Under the pieces are notes generated by a model that was not told the DNA's origin, did not search any database, and was given only the letters and a program-made list of their open reading frames with translations. Shown here piece after piece: positions 14,855 to 22,045 of a DNA stretch of 23,173 nt; within the stretch, counting starts at the first letter, position 1, and every line of letters starts with the position of its first letter. A program made the translations under genes and the position numbers. Where the stretch lies: positions 47,536-70,708 of the forward strand of contig HF991369.1 of NCBI GenBank assembly GCA_000431515.1, in the 5' to 3' direction. The DNA comes from Clostridium sp. CAG:632 (GTDB lineage Bacteria; Bacillota; Clostridia; Lachnospirales; Lachnospiraceae).

Positions 14855-15565
14855 ATGAAACCTCAAAAACTACTCACCTATACCAGAAAAGCAATCGAAG
14901 ATTATCATATGATTGAGCAAGGTGATAAAATTGCTATTGGAATTTCCGGTGGAAAAGATAGCCTGACTCTTTTATATGCATTGAGTAAGCTTAAAGAATT
15001 TTATCCGATTTCCTTCGATCTAGTTGCATTAACAATTGATCTAGGCTTTACGGACTATGATACTTCTCTCCTATCCCAATATGCTGACAGTCTCCATGTG
15101 CCCTACTATATAGAAAAGACACAGATTGCAGATATCGTCTTTACATATCGACAGGAAGAAAATCCATGTTCTCTCTGCAGCCGAATGCGAAAAGGTGCTT
15201 TTAACGAACGAGCCAAAGCTTTAGGTTGTAATAAAATCGCATATGCACATCATAAGGATGATGTGCTGGATAGCTTTTTAATGTCAATGCTATATGAAGG
15301 AAGAATACATACATTCTCTCCAGTGACTCATCTGGAACGTTCAGAGCTCACTTTGATTCGTCCATTAATTTATGCATATGAAGGAGAAATTAAATCCTTT
15401 GCAACTGAACAACAGCTACCGGTTTGCAAAAATCCATGTCCGGCAGATGGTATTACTAAACGTCAGGAATCCAAAAATCTGCTTCTGGAATTGAAAAAAA
15501 CCGTTCCCCAGGTTAAAGAACGGATTTTTTCAGCAATTACAGGTTCCGGAATAGATGGATGGTAA
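14855..15565 (+). CDS. TtcA-like tRNA 2-thiocytidine biosynthesis protein
   Basis: This PP-loop ATPase is of the TtcA/TtuA type, which adenylates and thiolates a tRNA base. The PP-loop SGGKDS is at residues 31-36. Cys105-SL-Cys108 lies in a CSLCSRMRKG motif, matching the iron-sulfur cluster CxxC of TtcA. Further cysteines at 191 and 195 (CKNPC) could supply the third ligand. The HHKDD segment (about residues 132-136) is also typical. The protein has 236 residues, shorter than E. coli TtcA (311), as is common for Firmicute members, so the exact target (C32 or another position) is not certain. It follows the recombinase by 22 bp with AAAGGAG and is probably cotranscribed. It converges on the yneA-like gene. 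Confidence 0.85.
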   Translation: MKPQKLLTYTRKAIEDYHMIEQGDKIAIGISGGKDSLTLLYALSKLKEFYPISFDLVALTIDLGFTDYDTSLLSQYADSLHVPYYIEKTQIADIVFTYRQEENPCSLCSRMRKGAFNERAKALGCNKIAYAHHKDDVLDSFLMSMLYEGRIHTFSPVTHLERSELTLIRPLIYAYEGEIKSFATEQQLPVCKNPCPADGITKRQESKNLLLELKKTVPQVKERIFSAITGSGIDGW

Positions 15566-15576
15566 ATTGGGTTAAT

Positions 15577-15601
15577 TTAAGGCCCTTATACACAGCCTTA
15601 A
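15577..15601. terminator. Weak hairpin between convergent ttcA-like and yneA-like genes
   Basis: TTAAGGC (15577-15583) pairs with GCCTTAA (15595-15601), a 7-bp stem with an 11-base loop. No T-run follows on either strand, so terminator function is only suggested by its position between convergent stops. Confidence 0.35.
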
Positions 15602-15606
15602 GACTC

Positions 15607-15996
15607 CTATCGCGGTTTCTCTGCATAATATGGAATCAGAAGATAGCAGCCACTTGTAATCTGATCCTCATCAATATGGTTTAATTCCTGAATCTCTTTT
15701 ATAAATGCTTTACGGTTTGAATATCCTTCGGTTTTATATGTATCTGCAATCTCCCATAAGGTATCCCCCGGTTGGATTTCAATGCTGGTATAATATTTAT
15801 GAAGTTCATGTTCCGGAGCAGCATTAACAGTTTTTCCTGTATTTAACAGAAATATAATCAATACGACAGTTATCAATACTGTACAGATTGTATATAATGC
15901 TGCTTTCGGATGAATTCTGACTCCAACAGAAATCCCTTCTAGCATCTCCTCTTTTAAGAATGAAATATTTCTCAATGCTTTCATATGTGTATTCAT
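15607..15996 (-). CDS. yneA: YneA-like LysM-domain SOS cell division inhibitor
   Basis: The 129-residue protein has a cytoplasmic N-terminus, one membrane helix (about residues 33-53, AALYTICTVLITVVLIIFLL) and an extracellular LysM domain. The domain starts at IQPGDTLWEIADTY and ends at SGCYLLIPY. This layout and the divergent pairing with lexA match B. subtilis YneA, which delays division during DNA damage. AGGAGGT lies 6 bases before the ATG at 15996. Its promoter is a consensus sigma-A promoter with a LexA box between -35 and -10, so strong SOS control is expected. It is longer at the N-terminus than B. subtilis YneA (about 105 residues). Function is assigned from layout and domains; sequence identity to YneA is not measured here. 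Confidence 0.8.
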   Translation of the reverse strand: MNTHMKALRNISFLKEEMLEGISVGVRIHPKAALYTICTVLITVVLIIFLLNTGKTVNAAPEHELHKYYTSIEIQPGDTLWEIADTYKTEGYSNRKAFIKEIQELNHIDEDQITSGCYLLIPYYAEKPR

Positions 15997-16042
15997 AATA
16001 CATACCTCCTGTTAATCTGGCAATATATCTATTCACTTATTG

Positions 16043-16090
16043 CGAACATTTGTTTTCGAACATAGGTTTATTATAGCGAACAATCGTTTG
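16043..16090. promoter_or_regulatory. Three LexA-box-like operators on the yneA-like side
   Basis: CGAACATTTGTTTT (16043-16056), CGAACATAGGTTTA (16057-16070) and CGAACAATCGTTTG (16077-16090) match the Gram-positive SOS box CGAAC-N4-GTTCG in its left half and most of the right half. The third lies exactly within the promoter spacer; the first two lie just downstream of the -10 box, over the transcript start. Confidence 0.88.
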
Positions 16091-16098
16091 TATGTCAA
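16070..16098 (-). promoter_or_regulatory. Consensus sigma-A promoter of the yneA-like gene
   Basis: On the minus strand TTGACA (16098-16093) and TATAAT (16075-16070) are separated by exactly 17 bases. Both hexamers are perfect consensus. A LexA box fills the spacer, so the promoter should be strong when free and shut when LexA is bound. Confidence 0.88.
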
Positions 16099-16106
16099 TA
16101 TGTTTT

Positions 16107-16146
16107 AGAATAAATGTTCGGAAAATTTGTTCGAAACATTTGTTTG
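16107..16146. promoter_or_regulatory. Three LexA-box-like operators on the lexA side
   Basis: AGAATAAATGTTCG (16107-16120), GGAAAATTTGTTCG (16120-16133) and GAAACATTTGTTTG (16133-16146) follow each other at a regular 13-base period, each sharing one base with the next. The last overlaps the lexA -35 box, as expected for autorepression. Confidence 0.82.
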
Positions 16147-16172
16147 CAAAATTTATAAAAATGTGTTATAGT
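16144..16172 (+). promoter_or_regulatory. Promoter of lexA
   Basis: TTGCAA (16144-16149) and TATAGT (16167-16172) are spaced by 17 bases. The predicted leader is about 85 bases and contains an 8-bp stem (GATTTTAT 16206-16213 with ATAAAATC 16229-16236) of unknown meaning. Confidence 0.7.
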
Positions 16173-16264
16173 ATATAAAACACATGTACGTTGAGAAAGA
16201 TAAATGATTTTATCATGATTCCATATGAATAAAATCGAATTAGTTAATTTAGGAGGAGTTATAT

Positions 16265-16879
16265 ATGGCTACTGGAAAAATATCTGATAAGCAACGAGAA
16301 ATTTTAGAATATATGAAAGAAGAGATTCTGTCAAAAGGTTATCCGCCTTCAGTTCGTGAGATCTGCAGTGCAGTTCATTTGAAGTCTACTTCTTCTGTTC
16401 ATGCACATCTGGAAACACTTGAAAAGAATGGTTATATTAGAAGAGATCCGACAAAACCTCGTGCAATTGAAATTGTCGATGACTCATTTAATCTTACACG
16501 TCGTGAACTTGTAAATGTACCGATTTTAGGTGATGTTGCTGCAGGACAGCCTTTACTTGCGATTGATAATATTATGGGGTACTTTCCTCTTTCACCGGAG
16601 TTTGTCAATAATAAGCAGACTTTTATGCTGCATGTTAAAGGTGAAAGTATGATTAATGCCGGCATTTTCAATGGAGATCTTTTGGTTGTAGAACAGACAT
16701 CCGTTGCCCGAAATGGGGAAATTATAGTCGCATTAATAGATGATTCTGCTACAGTTAAGACTTTCTATAAAGAGAAGGATCATATCCGATTACAACCGGA
16801 AAATGATGCCATGGATCCTATTATTGTAAAAGATGTTACCATCTTAGGCCGAGTAATTGGATTATATCGCCAGTTCTAA
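16265..16879 (+). CDS. lexA: SOS regulator LexA
   Basis: LexA represses DNA-damage genes and cleaves itself when RecA is activated. The 204-residue protein has an N-terminal winged helix domain (about residues 1-70, ISDKQREILEYMKEEI, then SVREICSAVHLKSTSSVH). The C-terminal latent peptidase domain follows. The cleavage site is Ala93-Gly94 in GDVAAGQP, and the catalytic pair is Ser128 (KGESMI) and Lys165 (ATVKTF). AGGAGGAG lies just before the ATG. The upstream region carries six LexA-like boxes, three at its own promoter. It is divergent from the yneA-like gene, the arrangement known from Bacillus. A long perfect hairpin after its stop ends the transcript. Confidence 0.97.
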   Translation: MATGKISDKQREILEYMKEEILSKGYPPSVREICSAVHLKSTSSVHAHLETLEKNGYIRRDPTKPRAIEIVDDSFNLTRRELVNVPILGDVAAGQPLLAIDNIMGYFPLSPEFVNNKQTFMLHVKGESMINAGIFNGDLLVVEQTSVARNGEIIVALIDDSATVKTFYKEKDHIRLQPENDAMDPIIVKDVTILGRVIGLYRQF

Positions 16880-16960
16880 TTTCCTGTTGTTTGAAAAATT
16901 ATTAAAGATAATCAGATCTATCAATAAAAATGAAGTATAAATAAATCAGAATGAGACCCG

Positions 16961-17018
16961 AAATAAAACAGGTGGTTCATAGATAACGAAAACAATCTAT
17001 GAACCACCTGTTTTATTT
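16961..17018. terminator. Bidirectional terminator between lexA and the convergent hypothetical gene
   Basis: A perfect 24-bp stem (16961-16984 with 16995-17018) encloses a 10-base loop. The outer part is AAATAAAAC / GTTTTATTT, so both strands end in a T-rich tail; the core is GGTGGTTC / GAACCACC. It lies 3 bases from the stop of the minus-strand gene. Confidence 0.92.
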
Positions 17019-17021
17019 ATT

Positions 17022-17351
17022 CTAAGAATATACCACATCACAGTAAAATCCGACTTTGTTCTCTTTACAGCTGGCATATCGATATCGTACAACTGTGCCT
17101 TCGTTAAAACGTACAAACATCTGTGAGTATGGATAGCCAACCTTTCCTATCATCCGTTGAAACTGTGTCTGTGCTTCTTCCAGGCTGAAATCGGCAAGTT
17201 TTACATCCACTACCAGACGATTATAATGAATGGTCACGCAATAGCTTTTCAGACCTTTACAATCTGCCAGATAGTGGTTAAATGCGCATTCCACCTCCGG
17301 ATCAGCCGATAAATGAATATATTTTAAATATTCGTTAAATACTCGAAACAT
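17022..17351 (-). CDS. Hypothetical protein, 109 residues
   Basis: I do not recognise the family. The protein has no signal peptide or membrane helix. It appears to be a small alpha/beta protein: an N-terminal helical part (VFNEYLKYIHLSADPEVECAF), alternating strands (YCVTIHYNRLVVDVKLADF), a helix (SLEEAQTQFQRMIG) and two further strands ending in KVGFYCDVVYS. Four cysteines (about residues 22, 31, 38 and 94, plus one near the end) do not form an obvious metal motif. AGGAAAAAG precedes the ATG. It follows the HD-GYP gene by about 60 bp and may share its transcript. The gene ends at a strong terminator. Confidence 0.7.
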   Translation of the reverse strand: MFRVFNEYLKYIHLSADPEVECAFNHYLADCKGLKSYCVTIHYNRLVVDVKLADFSLEEAQTQFQRMIGKVGYPYSQMFVRFNEGTVVRYRYASCKENKVGFYCDVVYS

Positions 17352-17410
17352 CTTTTTCCTGCCTTCCCATTCGTCTCAACACTTGATGTATTATCTTAAT
17401 AATATGTAAA

Positions 17411-18679
17411 CTATACTGCATCTGACTTTGTGTCTCCGTCAGAATGTATTTTAACAGAGCTTTGAATTTCCCAGTGTTCTTCTGCCGCAGCCTCTTCTGG
17501 CTGTATATCCGGTATTGATTTAAATACTTCTACAAATTTATCAAAATTATCCTTAAACAACTCCACTACCTTCGGATCAAATTGTGTACCACTGCCGAGT
17601 GAAATCTCATTATAGGTTTGTGCCAGTGTCCAGCCCTCTTTATAACATCTGGATGCAGATAATGCGTCAAATACATCCGCAAGGGCCATTAAACGGCTGA
17701 CATATGCGATTTCTTCACCCTTCATGCCAAGGTATCCTTTGCCATCCCAACGCTCATGATGCTGCAGGGCAATCGTTCTTGCAATCTCCATAATCTCGCC
17801 GGTTGCATTATGTAAAAGCGCTTCACCATATAATACATGATTTTTAACGACTGCATACTCTTCATCCGTAAGCTTACCCGGTTTATTCAGAATCTCCTCC
17901 GGAATCATTAATTTACCGATATCATGCATCATGGATGCTGTACAAACCATATCCGTATAGTTTGGATCAAAGCCGGATGCTTCACATAAAATCTTAACGT
18001 ATTTCGAAACTCTTCGTACATGTTCACCGGTTGACTTTGATTTTGATTCACAGATGTTGGAGAATGAAAGTATGATCTCCTCCTGTGAGTTCTTCAACTG
18101 CTGTGAATATACGAAAATATCCGACATCATCTCATTATTCCGGTCTACGATAAAATATGCTACAAACGACATAAATACCAGAATCAGTTCCTTCGGCAGG
18201 AAATTATAAAAGATTGCACTCTCGATATTCTGTGCCAACGGATCATTCGGGATCAGTCCAAAATACAGATTGAAAAACGCAGACCCTAAAGTACATACCG
18301 TATTTACCAGTGTAGTAAACAGTACCAGCACTCGGTTATAATAAAGAGATGCAATCAATAACGGAAACAGTACAATGGCTGATGCATAATAGGAAAGGAA
18401 CGAACAAAGTACCGCACTTACCAATGATGTACACACAACAACCAGATACATAATAAAATTCTTTTCGATTTTCAGACAGTTAATGAATAGTGTTGGTATC
18501 AATAAAAGAAAGCCACAACTTGCAAGACAAAAAGTAATGGCTGCTTTATCAAAATTAATCAGATTACTGAATACAAGACACCATATGATCAACAGTAAAT
18601 ATAAGGTATATCGTAAGGTTCTTGCCACAATATTATTAATCTTTACATTGTTAAATTTTAAAAATAAATCTAAATCCAT
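17411..18679 (-). CDS. Membrane-bound HD-GYP domain protein (putative cyclic di-GMP phosphodiesterase)
   Basis: HD-GYP proteins hydrolyse cyclic di-GMP or related dinucleotides. The N-terminal 180 residues hold about six hydrophobic segments, likely a sensor or anchor without a known named domain. A short helical linker (about 185-210) leads to the catalytic domain (about 212-385). Metal-ligand candidates are His220, His252-Asp253 (MMHDIGK), His281, His307-His308 and Asp335. The signature HD-GYP motif reads DGKGYLG, Leu in place of Pro (CTT at the Leu codon). The C-terminus adds an acidic tail. The ATG at 18679 is chosen; a TTG 12 bases upstream has no ribosome binding site, while GGGTGGG precedes the ATG weakly. 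Length is 422 residues. It has its own promoter within a palindromic region. Confidence 0.85.
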   Translation of the reverse strand: MDLDLFLKFNNVKINNIVARTLRYTLYLLLIIWCLVFSNLINFDKAAITFCLASCGFLLLIPTLFINCLKIEKNFIMYLVVVCTSLVSAVLCSFLSYYASAIVLFPLLIASLYYNRVLVLFTTLVNTVCTLGSAFFNLYFGLIPNDPLAQNIESAIFYNFLPKELILVFMSFVAYFIVDRNNEMMSDIFVYSQQLKNSQEEIILSFSNICESKSKSTGEHVRRVSKYVKILCEASGFDPNYTDMVCTASMMHDIGKLMIPEEILNKPGKLTDEEYAVVKNHVLYGEALLHNATGEIMEIARTIALQHHERWDGKGYLGMKGEEIAYVSRLMALADVFDALSASRCYKEGWTLAQTYNEISLGSGTQFDPKVVELFKDNFDKFVEVFKSIPDIQPEEAAAEEHWEIQSSVKIHSDGDTKSDAV

Positions 18680-18706
18680 ACGCCCACCCAAATTAATTAT
18701 GATATA

Positions 18707-18735
18707 ACTATAATGCTTAGTGATACCAATGTCAA
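18707..18735 (-). promoter_or_regulatory. Promoter of the HD-GYP gene
   Basis: On the minus strand TTGACA (18735-18730) and TATAGT (18712-18707) are 17 bases apart. The -35 box lies inside the 26-bp palindrome at 18728-18753. Confidence 0.8.
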
Positions 18736-18753
18736 CATTATAATGTTGACATT
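18728..18753. promoter_or_regulatory. Perfect 26-bp palindrome overlapping the HD-GYP promoter, candidate operator
   Basis: The left half AATGTCAACATTA (18728-18740) is the exact reverse complement of the right half (18741-18753). The -35 TTGACA of the HD-GYP gene is part of one half, and the other edge touches the rsfS stop codon (18752-18754). No T-run follows on the minus strand, so it is unlikely to be an intrinsic terminator. A repressor or activator site is inferred from symmetry and position. Confidence 0.75.
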
Positions 18754-19099
18754 ATAAAGATGCTTTATCTACCGGAACTCCATCTCTCCAGATACGTTCC
18801 AAGTCATAAAATAACCGGTCTTCTTTTGAAAAAATATGGACAATTACATCTGAATAATCCATCAATATCCAATTCGCACTGTTATACCCTTCCGTCTGAT
18901 GAAGTGCATATCCTGCCTTATGGCAATCCTCTCCCACATTATCTGCCAGTGCCTGTACCTGATTACGGTTTGTACCATTGGCAATAATGAAATAATCGGC
19001 AATCGTTGATATCTTAGAAATATCAATAATCCGTATATCTTCTGCTTTCTTTTCTTCCAGTGAATGAACGATCAGTTTTGCTAATTCCCTTGCACTCAT
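18752..19099 (-). CDS. rsfS: Ribosomal silencing factor RsfS
   Basis: RsfS binds ribosomal protein L14 and blocks subunit joining, lowering translation when nutrients are scarce. The 115-residue protein has the family pattern: KKAEDIRIIDISKISTIADYF, then IIANGTNRNQVQALADNV, EGYNSANWILMDYSDVIVHIF and a DLERIW motif near the end. The start ATG (19099) has AGGAG about 8 bases upstream, and that site overlaps the end of yqeK (4 bp gap), so the two are translationally linked. It is the last gene of the nadD-yqeK-rsfS run, an arrangement conserved in Firmicutes. Confidence 0.95.
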   Translation of the reverse strand: MSARELAKLIVHSLEEKKAEDIRIIDISKISTIADYFIIANGTNRNQVQALADNVGEDCHKAGYALHQTEGYNSANWILMDYSDVIVHIFSKEDRLFYDLERIWRDGVPVDKASL

Positions 19100-19103
19100 A
19101 TAA

Positions 19104-19679
19104 TTATCTCCTGTTATTTCCTTCTACATAGAATCGATAGGTTTCTTTTGAAATCGGGTCGATTTCGCGGTTTTCCTGAGCCAGATAATCCAAGACACTG
19201 GTCAGAATGTGTATCAAACAAAGATCCAAATCGGTAAATGCCTCCCTCCGGATCTGCGGAAGCTCCGGCAGCATTTTGCGATTCGGTTCGATATAATCTG
19301 CAATATAAATAATCTTGTCCAGATCCGACATATTCGGGCATCCGGTTGTATGCCAGGTGATCGCAGACAGGATTTCACGGTCTTTAATCTTATATTTATC
19401 TTTGGCGACTGCCGCTCCAAGCTTTGCATGAAGTAATTCCGGATTTTGACGCTCATAATCCGAAATGGACAATCGATACTTTTCACATTTTGCCAGTTTC
19501 TCTTCTGTCGGATAATTTTTAGCACAGTCATGCAGTAATCCGGCAATGGCAGCCTGTTCTACGTTGACCCTATGGCACATTGCCATAGCCGCTGCTGTAT
19601 ATTCTACACCCAGACTATGTTCAAATCGTTTGGCCGTCAGTCGTTCTTTCAGTTTTTCACGTATTTCTATTCGATCCAT
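19104..19679 (-). CDS. yqeK: YqeK-type HD-domain hydrolase (Ap4A hydrolase family)
   Basis: YqeK proteins are HD-domain hydrolases that split diadenosine tetraphosphate symmetrically to ADP. Metal-ligand motifs are visible: His21 in FEHSLGVEYT, LLHDCAKNY (His49-Asp50), LLHAKLGA and ITWHTTG, then KIIYIADYIEPNR with the last conserved Asp. The protein has 191 residues, a normal length. It lies between nadD and rsfS, as in Bacillus. The ATG at 19679 has AGGAACCGGAAAG upstream, a modest ribosome binding site. No membrane segment is present; it acts in the cytosol. Confidence 0.92.
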   Translation of the reverse strand: MDRIEIREKLKERLTAKRFEHSLGVEYTAAAMAMCHRVNVEQAAIAGLLHDCAKNYPTEEKLAKCEKYRLSISDYERQNPELLHAKLGAAVAKDKYKIKDREILSAITWHTTGCPNMSDLDKIIYIADYIEPNRKMLPELPQIRREAFTDLDLCLIHILTSVLDYLAQENREIDPISKETYRFYVEGNNRR

Positions 19680-19711
19680 CTTTCCGGTTCCTTCCTCATA
19701 ATGTAAGTGGT

Positions 19712-20332
19712 TTATATTGTACTATATAACTGATGTTCATCAATATATGTTCTCACTTCGGCAGGAATCCATTCTGCGGTTGACTGATGCTCCCTGATTG
19801 CATTCCGGATCTCAGTTGAGGAAATATCCATCATTGCCACATTCAGGAATAAAATCTGCCCTTCCGGAACTTCCTGAAGTAATTTCTCTCGTGCTGCATA
19901 TAATGTCTGAAAATCCGCACCCGGTCTGGGTGCACAGAGAAATGCACACTCCCGCAATAGGTTCGAATACTCTCTCCATTCCCTGAAATGGGTCAAAGAA
20001 TCCCCGCCGATAATAAAATAAAGCCGAGCATTCGGATATAACCGGTGAAGTTCCCGTATCGTATCAATCGAATAGGTCGGACCGCTTCGCTTAAGTTCAA
20101 TATCCGAAAAACGCATATACGGATAATCTTTAATCGCCAGCCGGATCATTTCGCTGCGCAGATCCGGAGCCAATAACTCCTTAGACTCCTTATAAACCGG
20201 AAGCCGGTTCGGAATCACCAGGATCCGGTCCAGATGAAATTGTCGATAGGCACACTGCGCCAGCATTAAATGCCCGTTGTGGATCGGATTAAAAGTACCA
20301 CCCATGATACCGATTTTCTCGACTGTCTCCAT
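19712..20332 (-). CDS. nadD: Nicotinate-nucleotide adenylyltransferase
   Basis: NadD transfers AMP from ATP to nicotinate mononucleotide, giving deamido-NAD in NAD synthesis. The nucleotidyltransferase signature GGTFNPIHNGHL (about residues 10-21) contains the HxGH-type motif. RILVIPNRLPVYK, the GPTYSIDTIREL segment, FIIGGDSL and the ISSTEIR ATP-binding motif follow in the expected order. The length is 206 residues from the ATG at 20332, which has AGGAG 6 bases upstream; the TTG at 20338 directly abuts that site and is rejected. It follows yhbY by about 20 bp and precedes yqeK by 32 bp, so one operon is likely. Confidence 0.96.
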   Translation of the reverse strand: METVEKIGIMGGTFNPIHNGHLMLAQCAYRQFHLDRILVIPNRLPVYKESKELLAPDLRSEMIRLAIKDYPYMRFSDIELKRSGPTYSIDTIRELHRLYPNARLYFIIGGDSLTHFREWREYSNLLRECAFLCAPRPGADFQTLYAAREKLLQEVPEGQILFLNVAMMDISSTEIRNAIREHQSTAEWIPAEVRTYIDEHQLYSTI

Positions 20333-20352
20333 AGACAACTCCTGCTTTCCTA

Positions 20353-20643
20353 TTATTTAGGTAACATAATCTTTTTATGGTCGCGCGATTCTTTATATAA
20401 TACAATTTTCTTGCCAATCACCTGAACCACCTGTGCTCCGGAACGCTCTGCAATCAAAACAGCTAATTCCTTCGGATCATCTGCACAGTTTTTCAAGACA
20501 CTGATCTTGATCAATTCCCGTTTTTCTAACGCTTCTCTGATTCCTTCTATAAATTCCGGAGTGACGGAAGCTTTGCCGACCTGGTAGATCGGATCTAAAT
20601 TCATTGCCAGTCCCTTCAGATAGGCACGTTGTTTACTTGTCAT
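20353..20643 (-). CDS. yhbY: YhbY-type RNA-binding (CRM domain) protein
   Basis: The 96-residue protein is a single CRM domain, which binds pre-50S ribosomal RNA. Family features include MTSKQRAYLKGLAMNLDPIYQVGKASVTPEF, split here as an N-terminal helix then a GK loop. KRELIKISVLKNCADDP and the GAQVVQVIGKKIVLYKES strand pair come next. The position between obgE and nadD is the standard Firmicute order. AAGGAG precedes the ATG at 20643. The gene is complete and of usual size. Confidence 0.93.
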   Translation of the reverse strand: MTSKQRAYLKGLAMNLDPIYQVGKASVTPEFIEGIREALEKRELIKISVLKNCADDPKELAVLIAERSGAQVVQVIGKKIVLYKESRDHKKIMLPK

Positions 20644-20680
20644 ACCCCTGCTCCTTATCTGTTACTCATTTCGATAGCTG

Positions 20681-21973
20681 TTATTTGTAGTAATCAAATG
20701 ATAATCCGTATAATCGAACCGTATCTCCATCCTGTATACCTAACGCCTCCAATTGGTCTAATATACCATTTTTCTTCAGAAATTCCTGGAAGAACCGGAA
20801 ACCCTTCTCCGACTCTAGATTCGTATATCCAAGCATACGCTCGATTCTTGGTCCCTCTACCACATATTCCTGTTCCTTTTCATCATAATATACTTCAAAC
20901 GGCAAGGTTACATCATCCGCAAATGCAGACGGATCAAATTCCGGTTCAAACTCAATATTCTCCTGTGGAAGTTCTTTTAAAATTCCCTGTACATACCAGA
21001 GAAGCTCTTTCACACCGATTCCCGAAACAGCAGAAATCGGAAATACCGGTATCTGATAAGGTTCTACCTCATCCCTGATCATCTCCAGAACGGTTTCCTG
21101 TTCCATCGGCGACATCACATCTATTTTATTCGCGGCAATGATCTGTGGTTTGGATTCCTTTGTAATTCCGTACTTTTCAAGTTCATTCCAGATTGCATGA
21201 ATATCATTTACCGGATCTCTGCCCTCCGTAGATGCTGCATCGATCAGATGAATTAATACCTTGGTCCGTTCAATATGGCGTAAAAATTCCAGACCAAGAC
21301 CGGTTCCCTCTGCGGCACCTTCTATAATTCCCGGAATATCAGCAATCACAAAGCCCTGCCCGTCTCCCAGATCAACGACTCCGAGGTTCGGCTGAAGGGT
21401 CGTAAAGTGATAATTGGCAATCTTCGGCCGGGCATTGGTTACGCTGGAAAGAAAGGTAGACTTTCCGACATTCGGAAATCCAACCAGTCCAACATCTGCA
21501 ATGACCTTCAGCTCTAGAGTCAGCCATAATTCCTTCGCATCCTGTCCCGGCTGTGCATATTTCGGTGCCTGCATGGTTGAGGTTGCATAGTGCATATTTC
21601 CCTTGCCGCCACGGCCCCCCTTTAATAATATAACCGGTTCTTTACGATTTGCCATATCCAGGATTACCTTCCCGGATTCTGCCTCCCGGATGATCGTGCC
21701 AGGTGGAACCTTCAGTACAATATCTTTACCGTCTGCACCATGGCACCGCCTTTTACCGCCTTCTTCTCCATCTCCGGCCTTATACTTCCGGTTATGTCTG
21801 AAATCGCCAAGGGTATTCAGTCCTTCGTCCACCACAAAGATAACATCTCCGCCGCGGCCACCGTCTCCGCCATCCGGTCCGCCATCCGGTACATATAATT
21901 CTCTTCGAAAACTTACATGACCGTCACCGCCTTTACCGGAACGGACATAGATTCTTGCCTGATCTGCAAACAT
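20681..21973 (-). CDS. obgE: Ribosome assembly GTPase Obg
   Basis: Obg binds the 50S subunit and couples late assembly to (p)ppGpp and growth control. The N-terminal Gly-rich Obg fold covers about residues 1-158 (MFADQARIYVRSGKGGDGHV, then PDGGDGG repeats). The G domain follows: G1 GFPNVGKST, G3 DIPG, G4 NKID and G5 in PISAVSG. A C-terminal OCT domain (about 350-430, GFRFFQEFLKKNGILDQLEALGI) completes it. The length is 430 residues from the ATG at 21973, with AGGTGAG upstream. An in-frame start at 22024 lies within the rpmA terminator and is rejected. Transcription must come from readthrough of that terminator or from a promoter near 21990; none is obvious. Confidence 0.97.
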   Translation of the reverse strand: MFADQARIYVRSGKGGDGHVSFRRELYVPDGGPDGGDGGRGGDVIFVVDEGLNTLGDFRHNRKYKAGDGEEGGKRRCHGADGKDIVLKVPPGTIIREAESGKVILDMANRKEPVILLKGGRGGKGNMHYATSTMQAPKYAQPGQDAKELWLTLELKVIADVGLVGFPNVGKSTFLSSVTNARPKIANYHFTTLQPNLGVVDLGDGQGFVIADIPGIIEGAAEGTGLGLEFLRHIERTKVLIHLIDAASTEGRDPVNDIHAIWNELEKYGITKESKPQIIAANKIDVMSPMEQETVLEMIRDEVEPYQIPVFPISAVSGIGVKELLWYVQGILKELPQENIEFEPEFDPSAFADDVTLPFEVYYDEKEQEYVVEGPRIERMLGYTNLESEKGFRFFQEFLKKNGILDQLEALGIQDGDTVRLYGLSFDYYK

Positions 21974-22003
21974 ATTCTCACCTGACTTTCTGATACCTTT
22001 CTC

Positions 22004-22034
22004 TAAAAAAAGGGACACTAACAAGTAGTGTCCC
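22004..22034 (-). terminator. Intrinsic terminator after rpmA
   Basis: Read on the minus strand, GGGACACTA (22034-22026) pairs with TAGTGTCCC (22020-22012) around a 5-base loop, followed by seven T residues. It ends the rplU-prp-rpmA transcript and separates it from obgE. Confidence 0.92.
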
Positions 22035-22045
22035 CATAGAAATTC

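Noticed and set aside
21603..21920. Proline-rich ORF on the plus strand within obgE
   Set aside because: It is the antisense reading of the Gly-rich Obg domain.
21974..22024. N-terminal extension of Obg from an upstream start
   Set aside because: The extension reads through the terminator hairpin and does not match the Obg family start MFADQARIYV.
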